Assembly: GCA_943788445.1 (NCBI GenBank)
Contig: CALSQH010000014.1
Coordinates: 1-64,000 of the forward strand
Length of the DNA: 64,000 nt
Direction of reading: 5' to 3'
Source: an uncultured Pseudomonadales bacterium
GTDB taxonomy: Bacteria; Pseudomonadota; Gammaproteobacteria; Pseudomonadales; Porticoccaceae
The notes below the pieces were generated by a model, which searched no databases, was not told the origin of the DNA, and saw only the letters and a list, made by a program, of their open reading frames with translations. Below, one piece after another: positions 27,892 through 37,670 of this stretch; within the stretch, counting starts at the first letter, position 1, and each line of letters opens with the position of its first letter. The position numbers and the translations under genes were made by a program.

Positions 27892-29190
27892 ATGTATTTA
27901 ACTAAGTCAATTGATAATAAAAGTGTATATTTAGATAAATATACCATTAATTTTTGGTCTGTTTTAACAGCATACTTTGGGTTTCTTGTTTCAACTGCTT
28001 CTCCAATGATTGCGGCAGTATTTTTAATTTTATCAATTTTTCTTTCCTGTTTTGGTAACATTTTTTCTAATAAAATATCTCCTTTATTTTTATTAATATT
28101 GATAATTATTGTTTTTAAGATTTCCTATTATTTTTTATTACTTGATAACTTAAAACCATCTCTTGAGTTTTTCTCCAGAGAAGGAAGATTCATATTGTCT
28201 TTGGCGCTACTTGCCGCTTTTTCGATGATTAGGCTTGGTGTGAAAGATGTTATTAAGCTGGCAAAAGCATGTCGGATTTTATTCCTGTGCTGGCTTCCGA
28301 TCTATGTAGTTAATTTTTTAGGGGTGAATTTACTTGAAGCTAGTCATCATCAGCGTGGCAGCGTTATAATTTCAGGATTTGTATGGCAGTTTCTTATATC
28401 GATCTACTCTGATAAAACCCGCTTTTCTTCCGATTTTCTAATTATGTCCATCATTTGCGCTGCCTGTGTTTTGATCAGTGGTTCAAGGGTTAGTATAATC
28501 GGCTTTCTTCTGATTTCCTTTTTTCCTTTATTTAAACAGTATTTTATTCGAGCATCCTTAGCAGCAATTATTAGCCTTGCGCTTATCTTGGTTTTTTTTG
28601 AAGGGCGAATAGAGGTGGGCGAAAGAAAATTTGATTTATCTGTGATTGAGTCAATACCTGCGGCGATGGCCTATGGTGCTACCGCGAATTCTCTGAGCCA
28701 TGCCAGTGACTTCAGCGATTCGGGAATTGCAACTACAGATTTTAATGTTACAGCTCGTTTTGCTATGTTTGCTAGATCATTCGTTAGATTTACATCTTCG
28801 CCGCTCCTAGGGATTGGTGTTGGAAGGTTTGATGACTTTGGAAGTTTTTGTTCCAGCGCTTACACACTTGTCTGTATCCATGATCAAGGTTTTTCTAACT
28901 ATGCGGGTAATACTGCCCACAACGTTTTTCTGCATATTTTAGTTGAAGAAGGCTTGCTTGGTTTTTTTCTATTATGTTTATTACTCCGCATGATTTTAAG
29001 AACTTGTCAAAATTCGCTTAAAGCCTCTGGGCATGATATGTTCATACATCCGGTAGTTGGTATTTGGTTTTATATGGCTATTAGTGGTTTTTTTAATCAT
29101 ATTCTAGCTTCGCCTTTGTTTATCATCAGTCTTTTCTTACCTCTTATCTTGATTTCTCAAATTTCATATGAGCCAAAAAACCGTGTCTAA
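27892..29190 (+). CDS. O-antigen polymerase/ligase-like membrane protein (Wzy_C type)
   Basis: Polytopic inner-membrane protein of 432 aa with about ten or more hydrophobic stretches. It carries the Wzy_C-type periplasmic loop features: LLGIGVGRFDDFG, a Cys-containing loop, and NTAHNVFLHILVEEGLLGF, where the AHN-x-xLH...EEG block is typical of O-antigen ligase/polymerase family members. It could be the Wzy of the second block or a WaaL-type ligase; being inside the locus beside a second Wzx favours Wzy. Overlaps the next sulfotransferase gene by 23 bp. Confidence 0.75.
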   Translation: MYLTKSIDNKSVYLDKYTINFWSVLTAYFGFLVSTASPMIAAVFLILSIFLSCFGNIFSNKISPLFLLILIIIVFKISYYFLLLDNLKPSLEFFSREGRFILSLALLAAFSMIRLGVKDVIKLAKACRILFLCWLPIYVVNFLGVNLLEASHHQRGSVIISGFVWQFLISIYSDKTRFSSDFLIMSIICAACVLISGSRVSIIGFLLISFFPLFKQYFIRASLAAIISLALILVFFEGRIEVGERKFDLSVIESIPAAMAYGATANSLSHASDFSDSGIATTDFNVTARFAMFARSFVRFTSSPLLGIGVGRFDDFGSFCSSAYTLVCIHDQGFSNYAGNTAHNVFLHILVEEGLLGFFLLCLLLRMILRTCQNSLKASGHDMFIHPVVGIWFYMAISGFFNHILASPLFIISLFLPLILISQISYEPKNRV

Positions 29191-30061
29191 GTTAAAACAA
29201 TCTCTTCTAATCTGTCCTGGTGTTATTAAGTCGGGTACCACTTCGCTTTATAAAATCCTATCCGGTTTAGAGCAACTTTCTATGGCTCGTAATAAAGAGC
29301 TGCATTTTTTCTCTAATGCTTATGAAACGAAATCTTCGAAACAGAGTAAGCTTCGAGCTACGGTTTCTCTTTTTCCTTCAAACCCTTCCATTGCAGATTA
29401 TCAGCGAGAGTTTCTTAGCTTCGAAGAATCAAATATCCTCTGCGATATTTCACCCAGTTATATTGGATATCCCGGTACTTATCAGCGTATCTGCGAGTTA
29501 GTAGAAGATCCGTATTTTATTGTTATGCAGAGAAATCGAATCGATCGGGCATTGTCGGCTTGGTATCATGCCTCTAGAGCTGGACTTGAAACTGCTAGTT
29601 TCTCGAATGCTGTTTACCGTGATTACGAAGAAAGGGATCCACACGAGCTTCCCTTAAGAAAATATTTCCAACTTTCTGATTATGATTCCCATATTGAAAA
29701 TTTAGTACGAATATTTGGATCAGACAGAGTGCTTGTTCTCAAAGCTGAGGGCTTGTCTGATGTACAGTCTGTGCAAAATAGTATTCAAGGTCTTTTAAAT
29801 CGCACTTTAGATTTTACTTCGAATACTCAAAAAATTGCTGGGGAGCGAGCTAATTCAGCAATGTTTATTGGCGAGGAGCAGCGCTTAGTTAAGTATCTGT
29901 TCAGTCAGCCAAAATTGATTTCCTTTCTTTCTGGTGTTGTCCCCAAGTCGATGCGTTTACGAGACTTCCTATCCAAAATAGTATATCGGGGTTCTAGAAC
30001 TTTAGTTCCCGATTCGGAAAAAGAAATAGTTTCAGAGCTATTTGCGCGTGAGTTTGGTTAG
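29168..30061 (+). CDS. Sulfotransferase-family protein 2
   Basis: 297-aa sulfotransferase-like protein. The phosphosulfate loop is CPGVIKSGTTSLYKIL (residues 16-31), KELHFFSN follows at about residue 43, and the 3'-phosphate-binding segment is VMQRNRIDRALSAWYH. This N-sulfotransferase/heparan-type KSGTTSLY loop differs from the PKAGSTW type upstream, so the two genes are not a recent duplicate. No signal peptide. It starts inside the end of the Wzy-like gene, implying co-translation, and is followed by a GT2 gene. Confidence 0.78.
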   Translation: MSQKTVSKLKQSLLICPGVIKSGTTSLYKILSGLEQLSMARNKELHFFSNAYETKSSKQSKLRATVSLFPSNPSIADYQREFLSFEESNILCDISPSYIGYPGTYQRICELVEDPYFIVMQRNRIDRALSAWYHASRAGLETASFSNAVYRDYEERDPHELPLRKYFQLSDYDSHIENLVRIFGSDRVLVLKAEGLSDVQSVQNSIQGLLNRTLDFTSNTQKIAGERANSAMFIGEEQRLVKYLFSQPKLISFLSGVVPKSMRLRDFLSKIVYRGSRTLVPDSEKEIVSELFAREFG

Positions 30062-30127
30062 TATTTGCACGTCACTAAAGATTTTGTTTTCATCAAAAAA
30101 TTAACTAAAAGGTTACTTTGTAATAAT

Positions 30128-31096
30128 ATGAATATAACTCTAACAATTGGAATCCCAGTCTACCGTAGACCTGATCTATTAAGAAAATTAATCGATTCTA
30201 TTCTCTGTTCAGTGTCTGGTGATGATGTTGAAATTCTTGTCTGTGATGATTCCTCGGATCGGGTTAATGAGAAGGTTGTCAGTTATTATAGTGATCAGGG
30301 CAGGTTCCGTTACATACATAACGAGGTTAATCTTGGTATTGATGCAAATATTAAGAAATGCTTTGATGAAGCTAGTGGAGAATATGTTTTAGTTATTGGT
30401 GAGGATGATATTGTTAGCGAAGGTTCGATTGATAATATAGTCAATGAATTGAAGTCGGATAATGCATTTGATGCGGTCGTACTAAATTATATTTATTGCA
30501 CAAATGATCATAAGAAGAATATCGGTAGTCCACTATTTGATTCTTCTATGATTATAAATAGAAACTCTCTTCTGGAGAATTTTTATAAGTTTGGATTTAT
30601 AGGCTCTTTTGTAATTTCGAAAGCTTGCTGGGATAGATATACTCCAGAATCTCCTTTAGGTACTTATTTTCATCACTTAGGTGTTTTGGGTAAGGTTTGC
30701 TTTGAGGGTGATTTCATTTCAAATTCAATCGGATTTGTTAGTGATGTATGTGTAAGAAATCGTGCAGAGGATGCAAGCTCTAACAGTTGGATTGAGAGTT
30801 CTTTTAATGTTCATTTTGGTTTTTATAAAGCCCTTGATCATTTTGCATCAAATTTGACATCAAGTGAGCTGGTTAAGTTACATTCACATTCTCGAGCGCT
30901 TTTTAGACCTAAAAACTTTTTATGGGTTTTAGCTAAGCGTGCTGATGGCGTTTATGGTTTGTCGCAATTTAGGGAATACTATTCAGCTGAGCCCATTTTT
31001 TCAAAGTTAATATATTTGAGCATTGCCATATATCCACCGTTTCTGGCGCAGTTTATGAAAAAAATTTATTACAAAATTCGAGATAATTCGATTTAA
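30128..31096 (+). CDS. Family 2 glycosyltransferase
   Basis: 322-aa GT-A enzyme starting at ATG 30128 (MNITLTIGIPVYRRPDLLRK). An in-frame TTG at 30065 would add an unrelated basic leader. Seen: CDDSSDRVNE-type nucleotide loop, NLGIDANIKKCFDEASGEY, and GEDDIVSEGSI as the DxD region. The C-terminal half ends with a hydrophobic, amphipathic stretch, compatible with membrane association. Resembles abequosyl/rhamnosyl-type GT2 enzymes of O-antigen loci; donor not determinable. A 312-bp gap follows. Confidence 0.83.
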   Translation: MNITLTIGIPVYRRPDLLRKLIDSILCSVSGDDVEILVCDDSSDRVNEKVVSYYSDQGRFRYIHNEVNLGIDANIKKCFDEASGEYVLVIGEDDIVSEGSIDNIVNELKSDNAFDAVVLNYIYCTNDHKKNIGSPLFDSSMIINRNSLLENFYKFGFIGSFVISKACWDRYTPESPLGTYFHHLGVLGKVCFEGDFISNSIGFVSDVCVRNRAEDASSNSWIESSFNVHFGFYKALDHFASNLTSSELVKLHSHSRALFRPKNFLWVLAKRADGVYGLSQFREYYSAEPIFSKLIYLSIAIYPPFLAQFMKKIYYKIRDNSI

Positions 31097-31408
31097 ATTA
31101 TTTATTTTTTTTGGGAATCAAATTTTATGTTTTAAATCTGTATAATTTTGTATTTAAACTTATTAGATGATCAGTTATATTTTTATAAACATCTGAGCAC
31201 TTTCTCACGAGTAATTCTCTTGCCGGTAAAATTAAACATATTTTTTCGCCCTGAAGTTTAATACCGATGTTTAAAATATTTCCTTATTTTAGATGTTGGG
31301 TAAAGTCTATGGCGCTAAGTTACATCCAATTAATGAAATAAAAGATGCCTAAGGGCATAGTTTAATATTTATATATATGAACATAAATTTTCGAGGTGAC
31401 GATAAAAA
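31097..31408. other. AT-rich 312-bp gap without recognised gene
   Basis: Mostly A/T tracts. A 19-codon open frame beginning ATG near 31292 has no ribosome site or recognisable motif. The final 30 bp contain GAGGTGAC, the ribosome site of the next glycosyltransferase. A promoter is likely here, since the upstream gene is 0.3 kb away, but no convincing -35/-10 pair stands out. Confidence 0.5.
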
Positions 31409-32536
31409 ATGGGATCTAATTTAAGTAATTCACGTGTTGCTATAATCCACTATTGGTGGCTAGTAAACAGAGGTGGCGAGGCTGTGGTGTCTGCCCTCAT
31501 AGATCTGTATCCAAATGCTGATTTGTTCGTGCATGTATGTGACGAAGAATTAGTTCGGAAATCGTTGGGTGATAAATTTACTGGCAGAATAATTAAGTCC
31601 TTTATATCTAAACTTCCAAAGTCTCAAAAACATTACCAAAAATATTTGCCTCTGATGCCTTATGCGTTAGAGGCGCTTGATCTGTCGGAATATGATTTGA
31701 TTCTGAGTAGTGAGTCTGGTCCAGCAAAGGGAGTGATTACTAGACCTGATGCTTTGCATATTTGTTATTGCCATTCTCCGATGAGATATATTTGGGACAT
31801 GGAGCATGAGTACAGAAAGGGCATGGGAAAATTTACAGGTAAATTCTTTGCTTATTGTGCGCACAAATTAAGAATATGGGATGTTGTATCCGTTAATCGG
31901 GTAGATCATTTTGTTGCTAATTCGACTTTTATACGCTCAAGAATTAAGAAGCATTATAGAAGATCTTCCGAGGTTATTTTCCCGCCGGTTAGTACTACAA
32001 CTTTTGATCCTAGCAAAAAAAGAAAAGACTTTTATCTTTGTTTAGGTCAGCTAGTGGCTTACAAACGAGCTGATTTGGCTGTTAAGGCTTTTAACGAGCT
32101 AGGGCTTCCACTTGTTATTATAGGCGAGGGTGAGCTTTTCTCTGAATTAGAAAAAACGAAAAATAGCAACATTATGTTGTTGGGAAGGCAGGACTTTTCT
32201 GTGGTGAAGGAATATCTTGAGACCTGTAAAGGGTTGATTTTCCCTGGTGTTGAGGATTTCGGTATCGTTCCAGTTGAAGCAATGGCCGCCGGTGCTCCTG
32301 TGATAGCCTTTGATCGTGGAGGTGCGCGCGATACGGTTATTGATGGGGAAACTGGGATTTTATTTCAGGATCAAACTGTAGAGTCGCTTTGCAATGCTGT
32401 AGAAAAGCTTGAGTCAGAATCCGTACAGTTTGATAGCGCGGCATTGAGTAAGAGCGCAAAGCAATTCGATGTGTCCATGTTCAAGCAAAAAATTTCGAAT
32501 TTAGTTCAATCTTCTTTTGACGACTTAGCGGGTTAA
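31409..32536 (+). CDS. GT-B glycosyltransferase, WbaZ-like (GT4 family)
   Basis: 375-aa GT-B fold enzyme. N-terminal domain: VAIIHYWWLVNRGGEAVVSAL, then ILSSESGPAKGVI and HICYCHSPMRYIWDMEHEY, a block I associate with WbaZ-type mannosyltransferases. C-terminal domain: LGQLVAYKRADLAVKAF, IIGEG, and the EX7E-type FPGVEDFGIVPVEAMAAGAP (about residues 274-293). Likely uses a GDP-sugar (mannose or a derivative), consistent with ManC in the same block; that is inference. The start ATG 31409 has GAGGTGAC upstream. Confidence 0.87.
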   Translation: MGSNLSNSRVAIIHYWWLVNRGGEAVVSALIDLYPNADLFVHVCDEELVRKSLGDKFTGRIIKSFISKLPKSQKHYQKYLPLMPYALEALDLSEYDLILSSESGPAKGVITRPDALHICYCHSPMRYIWDMEHEYRKGMGKFTGKFFAYCAHKLRIWDVVSVNRVDHFVANSTFIRSRIKKHYRRSSEVIFPPVSTTTFDPSKKRKDFYLCLGQLVAYKRADLAVKAFNELGLPLVIIGEGELFSELEKTKNSNIMLLGRQDFSVVKEYLETCKGLIFPGVEDFGIVPVEAMAAGAPVIAFDRGGARDTVIDGETGILFQDQTVESLCNAVEKLESESVQFDSAALSKSAKQFDVSMFKQKISNLVQSSFDDLAG

Positions 32537-32690
32537 TCTTTTATATATTTTGTAATTGAGTTGAGAAAGGTTGTTCCGACTTTCTCAATTATGATGTTTA
32601 TTCGACGAATTATTGAGGCTTTTTCTAACCTATTACTGGCATGAGTTAGCTGACAATTATTTCTTTAAAAATATGGAGGTCATCAATCTG

Positions 32691-33755
32691 ATGAATATTT
32701 TGGTAACCGGTGGTGCAGGATTTATTGGCAGTGCTGTAATTCGCGAGATTTTACAAGAGACAGATTTTAATGTTGTCAATGTAGATAAGCTTACTTATGC
32801 AGGTAATTTGGATTCGTTAAAAGAGTGTTCGGCATCCCCACGATATACTCTTGAAAAAGTTGATATTTGTGACAGTGTTGCAGTAGCGGATGTTTTTTCA
32901 AAGCATCTGCCCACAGTAGTCATGCATTTGGCTGCCGAGAGCCATGTTGATCGTTCTATAGATAGTCCCGGTGACTTTATGGCGACTAATATAATTGGTA
33001 CTTTTAACCTCCTAAATAGTGCTCGATCTTATTATCAACAGCTTGATGATGATGCGAAGAAAAATTTTCGCTTTCACCATATTTCTACTGATGAAGTTTT
33101 CGGTGATTTGGTTGGCAAAGATGATCTTTTTACTGAAGAGACTCCTTATGCCCCATCTTCACCTTACTCTGCAAGTAAAGCCAGTTCGGATCACTTGGTT
33201 CGAGCTTGGGGCAGGACTTATGCTTTGCCAGTTATTATTACTAATTGCTCCAATAATTATGGTCCTTATCATTTCCCAGAAAAACTCATCCCCCATGTGA
33301 TATTAAACGCTCTCCATGGAAAACCTTTACCTGTTTATGGGGATGGATCACAGATTCGTGATTGGCTGTATGTAGAAGATCATGCTAAAGCACTTGTAAA
33401 GGTGGCTTGTGACGGAAAGATAGGCGAGACCTACAATGTCGGTGGTCACAATGAAAAGAAGAATATTGAAGTGGTTGAGACGATCTGTGAGCTTTTGGAG
33501 GAGCTGGCCCCAAATAAACCTGAAGGCGTTGTTAAATATAGAGACCTTATTTGTTTTGTAACCGATCGACCTGGCCATGATGGGCGCTATGCAATTGATG
33601 CGTCAAAAATTGAGACTGATCTAGGTTGGATTCCTAAAGAAACTTTTGAGACTGGATTGAGAAAGACTGTTCAGTGGTTTCTAGATAACAAACCTTGGTG
33701 GGAGAGAGTTCTTTCAGGCGTTTATAGGCTTGATAGATTGGGAGGTGATGTTTGA
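32691..33755 (+). CDS. rmlB: dTDP-glucose 4,6-dehydratase (copy 2)
   Basis: Second RmlB in the window. Seen: [31 protein letters not shown], the catalytic [25 protein letters not shown] and [16 protein letters not shown] 32691 is chosen because GGAGGT at 32675-32680 lies 10 nt upstream and homology to RmlB begins exactly there; an upstream in-frame ATG at 32613 adds 26 unrelated residues. 354 aa is typical. A 9-bp inverted repeat (TTGAGAAAG 32561-32569 with 32580-32588) precedes it. It ends with a TTGA overlap into rmlA. Confidence 0.95.
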   Translation: MNILVTGGAGFIGSAVIREILQETDFNVVNVDKLTYAGNLDSLKECSASPRYTLEKVDICDSVAVADVFSKHLPTVVMHLAAESHVDRSIDSPGDFMATNIIGTFNLLNSARSYYQQLDDDAKKNFRFHHISTDEVFGDLVGKDDLFTEETPYAPSSPYSASKASSDHLVRAWGRTYALPVIITNCSNNYGPYHFPEKLIPHVILNALHGKPLPVYGDGSQIRDWLYVEDHAKALVKVACDGKIGETYNVGGHNEKKNIEVVETICELLEELAPNKPEGVVKYRDLICFVTDRPGHDGRYAIDASKIETDLGWIPKETFETGLRKTVQWFLDNKPWWERVLSGVYRLDRLGGDV

Positions 33756-34636
33756 GTTTTAAATACAAGGGTATTATTTTAGCTGGTGGATCGGGAACAC
33801 GACTTCATCCTATTACTTTGGGAACATCGAAGCAGCTATTGCCGGTCTATGATAAGCCGATGATTTACTATCCAATCTCGGTCTTAATGTTAGCAGGGAT
33901 AAAAGAGATACTTTTGATTTCTACACCCAGTGATATTAATGGCTATAAACGCTTATTGGGCGATGGGGCACAGTTTGGTCTTGAAATTGAATATGTTGTT
34001 CAGCCTAGTCCTGACGGCTTGGCGCAGGCATTTATTCTTGGTGAAGAATTTATTGGTGATAGTAATGTTGCCTTGGTTCTTGGTGATAACATTTTTTATG
34101 GACAGCATTTTTCGGATAATTTAAATGCTGCAGTTAGCAAAAATCAAGGCGCTACTATTTTTGGTTATCACGTCCCAGATCCTGAACGGTTTGGTGTCAT
34201 TGAATTCGATGCTTTGGGTAACGTGTTGTCCATTGAAGAAAAACCTAAATCACCAAAGTCAAGCTATGCGGTAACTGGTCTTTATTTTTATGATAATCAT
34301 GTTGTTGAAATTGCGAAATCTATTAAACCTTCACCGCGGGGTGAACTTGAGATTTCCGATGTAAATAGTATTTATCAAATGCGTGGCAATTTATCTGTTG
34401 AGATTTTAGGGCGTGGATTTGCATGGCTTGATACAGGTACTCATGATTCGCTCCTTGAAGCAGGCCAATTTGTTCAAACTGTCGAACATCGTCAAGGCCT
34501 TAAAGTCGGATGTTTGGAGGAAATTGCTTACCATAGGGGTTGGTTATCAAAGCCTGAATTACTTGAACAGGCAGGAAAACTCAAGAAAACGGCCTACGGG
34601 CAATATCTAACGAAAGTCGCAGGTGGATACAAATGA
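33752..34636 (+). CDS. rmlA: Glucose-1-phosphate thymidylyltransferase (copy 2)
   Basis: Second RmlA, strongly similar to copy 1 at 6.1 kb across its length (same [53 protein letters not shown]). The start is a TTG at 33752 overlapping the rmlB stop (TTGA) behind a good ribosome site GGGAGGTG; no ATG exists at the conserved N-terminus. Codon use is A/T-ending, unlike copy 1, indicating separate histories. 294 aa. Confidence 0.95.
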   Translation: MSFKYKGIILAGGSGTRLHPITLGTSKQLLPVYDKPMIYYPISVLMLAGIKEILLISTPSDINGYKRLLGDGAQFGLEIEYVVQPSPDGLAQAFILGEEFIGDSNVALVLGDNIFYGQHFSDNLNAAVSKNQGATIFGYHVPDPERFGVIEFDALGNVLSIEEKPKSPKSSYAVTGLYFYDNHVVEIAKSIKPSPRGELEISDVNSIYQMRGNLSVEILGRGFAWLDTGTHDSLLEAGQFVQTVEHRQGLKVGCLEEIAYHRGWLSKPELLEQAGKLKKTAYGQYLTKVAGGYK

Positions 34637-35169
34637 AAGTAATACAGACTAAACTCAAGGGCTGTGTCGTTATTGAGCCTAATGTTTTTGGCGATGAACG
34701 GGGTTTTTTCCTAGAAACATTCCAAGCATCTCGATACAAGGAAGAGGCGGGAATTGATCTTGAATTTGTCCAAGATAACTATTCTCGGTCTGAGCGAGGT
34801 GTTTTGCGTGGGTTACATTTTCAAAAAACAAAGCCTCAAGGTAAGCTTGTAAGGGTTGTTAAAGGTGAAGTATTCGATGTAGCCGTTGATATTCGTAGAG
34901 ATTCAAGCACTTTTGGTCAGTGGGAAGGTGTCATTCTGTCTGATGAAAATAAAAAACAATTTTGGGTCCCGCCTGGATTTGCTCATGGTTTTATAGTTTT
35001 GTCGGATATTGCTGATTTTGAGTACAAGTGCACCAATTATTATGATCCTTCAGATGAGGGTAGTATCCTTTGGAGTGATCCAGGTTTGAATATCCCGTGG
35101 CCTATTATGGATCCTATATTGTCAGCTAAAGATAAATCTGCTCCTTGTCTTTCAGATATTGAATCATGA
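34633..35169 (+). CDS. rmlC: dTDP-4-dehydrorhamnose 3,5-epimerase (copy 2)
   Basis: Second RmlC, exactly the same length (178 aa) as copy 1. Seen: [13 protein letters not shown], the His region [30 protein letters not shown] and [18 protein letters not shown] overlaps with both neighbours. Third gene of the B-A-C-D order. Confidence 0.95.
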   Translation: MKVIQTKLKGCVVIEPNVFGDERGFFLETFQASRYKEEAGIDLEFVQDNYSRSERGVLRGLHFQKTKPQGKLVRVVKGEVFDVAVDIRRDSSTFGQWEGVILSDENKKQFWVPPGFAHGFIVLSDIADFEYKCTNYYDPSDEGSILWSDPGLNIPWPIMDPILSAKDKSAPCLSDIES

Positions 35170-36038
35170 AGGTGTTAGTTCTTGGCGCAAATGGTCAGCT
35201 GGGTCGATGTTTAGCCGATCAGTTAAAAGGCACCGATCACAATATTACACTTTCATCTAGAGCTGAAATTGACATTGCAGATATGGAAAAAACATATCTT
35301 ACAATCATAGATTTAAAGCCTGATGTGGTTATTAATGCAACTGCATATACTGCTGTTGATAAAGCTGAATCTGATCTCGAAACAGCAGATTTAATTAATC
35401 ACCTTTCGGTCGCCAACATCGCTAATATTTGTGCAGATATTGATTGTGTGTTGATCCATGTTTCTACCGATTATGTTTTTGATGGCGAAGCTAATTTAGC
35501 TTATACAGAAAATGATGAGACTAACCCTCAAGGTGTTTATGGACAAACTAAATTATTGGGTGAAGTTGCAGTTCAGGAGTCTGGCTGTAACTACTTGATT
35601 CTTCGTACTGCTTGGGTATTTAGCGAGTATGGCAATAACTTTTTGAAGGTTATGCTCCGTTTGGCAAAAGAACGTGATTCATTAAGCGTTGTTGCTGATC
35701 AGTTTGGTTGCCCAACCTATGCCCAAGATATTGCCAGGGCTATCATTGTTGTTTTGGGTCAAATTGAATTAAAAAATACTCGTTGGGGTATTTATCATTA
35801 CTGCGGTGATAAGCCCGCCTCGTGGTTTGATTTTGCTCAAACTATTTTTGATGAGGCTAGTCAAGCTAATGTAATAGATAAATCTCCCATTCTTACAAGA
35901 ATAAAGACTGAAGAATTTCCTACTCTTGCAAAAAGGCCAGCATTTTCTGTATTGGATTCATCCAAAATTATGGTTGACTGGGGTGTAGACTCTTCCAATT
36001 TGGTAAAGGCTGTAAGAGAAGTGATTGCCAAAGTTTAA
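35166..36038 (+). CDS. rmlD: dTDP-4-dehydrorhamnose reductase (copy 2)
   Basis: Second RmlD, 290 aa. Seen: VLVLGANGQLGRCLADQL (residues 3-20), INATAYTAVDKAESD, STDYVFDGEA and YGQTKLLGE (YxxxK). Completes a second full dTDP-L-rhamnose set. It diverges more from copy 1 than RmlA or RmlC do, notably in the N-terminal and C-terminal parts. Ends 18 bp before the Wzx gene. Confidence 0.94.
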   Translation: MKVLVLGANGQLGRCLADQLKGTDHNITLSSRAEIDIADMEKTYLTIIDLKPDVVINATAYTAVDKAESDLETADLINHLSVANIANICADIDCVLIHVSTDYVFDGEANLAYTENDETNPQGVYGQTKLLGEVAVQESGCNYLILRTAWVFSEYGNNFLKVMLRLAKERDSLSVVADQFGCPTYAQDIARAIIVVLGQIELKNTRWGIYHYCGDKPASWFDFAQTIFDEASQANVIDKSPILTRIKTEEFPTLAKRPAFSVLDSSKIMVDWGVDSSNLVKAVREVIAKV

Positions 36039-36056
36039 TAGATATATAGGTTTTTT

Positions 36057-37346
36057 TTGGTGTTAGATAAAAGTAATTTTTTTAAACACTCCGCGATAGC
36101 TTTTTCTGTGCGTGTTGTCGGGGCTCTTATAGGGTTGGTCATGACAATGACTGTGACCCGAACTCTTCCGGTTGCAGAGGCCGGGATGTTCTTTCTAGCT
36201 ATTGCTGTTATGACGGTTTTGGCTTCAGTGTCTAGTCTTGGACTTACGGCGGCATTTATTCGCTTTATCGCAGGGTATATTGCTGAGAATAACTGGAACG
36301 TTGTCAATGGTGTTTTTACCGCTGGATTAAAAGCTACATTTATAACCGCTTCAATTGTAAGTGGATTGCTTTATTTTTCTAGTGATTTTTTAGCCTCTCG
36401 TGTATTTGACAATATTGCATTGGCTCCTGTATTGAAATTCGTTTCTTTTACTATTCCTTTCTATGCCTTATTTCAGCTAATAGGCTTTGCCTTTCAAGGT
36501 TTGAATAAATCTGTAATCGTCATTTTTATTCAGACGATCTTTACCCCGCTATTTTTTGTCTTGCTAACGGGTCTAAGCGTTTATTTTGGGAGTGTCCAAT
36601 CAGCTAAATGGTTATCAGGGTTGTTTTTCGTTGCATCGATGATGACATTCTCGATTGGAATTTGGCAATGGTATAGGCGGCAGGAGTCTCGGTGCAAGGC
36701 GGATTATTCGAGGACTTTAGATTTAAAGAATAGTGCGCTTCCACTATGGATTGCCGGACTTATGATGATTTTAGTTCAATGGTCCGGTCAGCTTATAGCT
36801 AGTACTCATGTTTCAGCGGAACAGCTAGCCGTTTTCGCGGTTGCTCAACGTCTGTCCCTATTGACAACTTTTGTTTTGATAGCTGTAAATCTTGTGGCTG
36901 CTCCAAGATTTGCTTCGTGTTCCCAGTTAGGTAATACAGATGAGTTACGGTCAACTTCAATTTTTTGCAGTCGTATCATGGTTTTTTTCGTAACCCCTGT
37001 ATTGCTTTTTATGTTGTTTTTTGCTGAATTTCTAATGGGTTTGTTTGGAGATGAGTATACGCAGGGGGCTTACCTTTTGCAGATTATGGTTTTCGGTCAA
37101 TTTATTAATGTCGTTTGTGGTTCGGTGGGCTTTCTTCTCAGAATGACCGGTCATGAGAAAGATTTACGAAATACGGTTTTACTTTCAGGTCCTCCTGCTT
37201 TATTACTCGGTTTTCTCATTATCCCAATTTACGGTGTTACTGGTGCCGCGATATCGACAGCGGTGGGAATAGCCGCGCAAAATTTATTGTCGGTCTATAT
37301 GGTAAAGAAGCGTCTAGGGTTTAATACTTTAAATCTATTCAATTAA
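36057..37346 (+). CDS. Wzx-like flippase, block 2
   Basis: 429-aa polytopic MOP-superfamily membrane protein with about 12 to 14 hydrophobic segments. The N-terminal SAIAFSVRVVGALIGLVMTM, then TRTLPVAEAGMFFLAIA, and the mid-protein LPLWIAGLMMILVQWSGQLI are typical of polysaccharide flippases. The frame is intact, unlike Wzx of block 1. Start is TTG 36057 or GTG 36060; ATAGG lies about 5-8 nt upstream. It is the last gene before the repeat-bearing gap at 37.35-37.67 kb. Confidence 0.82.
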   Translation: MVLDKSNFFKHSAIAFSVRVVGALIGLVMTMTVTRTLPVAEAGMFFLAIAVMTVLASVSSLGLTAAFIRFIAGYIAENNWNVVNGVFTAGLKATFITASIVSGLLYFSSDFLASRVFDNIALAPVLKFVSFTIPFYALFQLIGFAFQGLNKSVIVIFIQTIFTPLFFVLLTGLSVYFGSVQSAKWLSGLFFVASMMTFSIGIWQWYRRQESRCKADYSRTLDLKNSALPLWIAGLMMILVQWSGQLIASTHVSAEQLAVFAVAQRLSLLTTFVLIAVNLVAAPRFASCSQLGNTDELRSTSIFCSRIMVFFVTPVLLFMLFFAEFLMGLFGDEYTQGAYLLQIMVFGQFINVVCGSVGFLLRMTGHEKDLRNTVLLSGPPALLLGFLIIPIYGVTGAAISTAVGIAAQNLLSVYMVKKRLGFNTLNLFN

Positions 37347-37520
37347 TATATTCTTTTTTATTTTAATTAAATAAAATCACTCATAATAAATGTGCGTTTT
37401 TAATGTAAAAATATAATTAATATCCATAAAATAGTTATATGTAATCTACAGATTAATTTACAATCAACAAAAATTATTGTATTAATATTTTGACTTTTAT
37501 TCCTCACAATATATTTATAT

Positions 37521-37592
37521 ATCCTTGTATCCTTGTATCCTTGTATCCTTGTATCCTTGTATCCTTGTATCCTTGTATCCTTGTATCCTTGT
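37521..37592 (+). repeat. Tandem octanucleotide repeat, 9 copies of ATCCTTGT
   Basis: Nine perfect head-to-tail copies of the 8-bp unit ATCCTTGT, followed by AT, in an extremely AT-rich 324-bp gene-free stretch (37347-37670) between wzx and the epimerase gene. It ends 78 bp before the TTG start of the downstream gene, in the leader or promoter region. The repeat is outside any reading frame. Perfect multi-copy short repeats of this kind change length by slipped-strand mispairing, so promoter spacing could vary between cells. Nothing else is seen in the gap. Confidence 0.97.
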
Positions 37593-37670
37593 ATTTTAGG
37601 AATATAAAATTTACTAGATACAAACTTTAATCCCTATAACAAAAGACAGAGTCTTTTAGAGGTATATGTT

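Noticed and set aside
31292..31351. 19-codon open frame upstream of the WbaZ-like gene
   Set aside because: No ribosome site, no motif, AT-rich surroundings; cannot be supported as a gene or a leader peptide.
37521..37592. CRISPR-like array
   Set aside because: Units are 8 bp and contiguous with no spacers; a simple sequence repeat.
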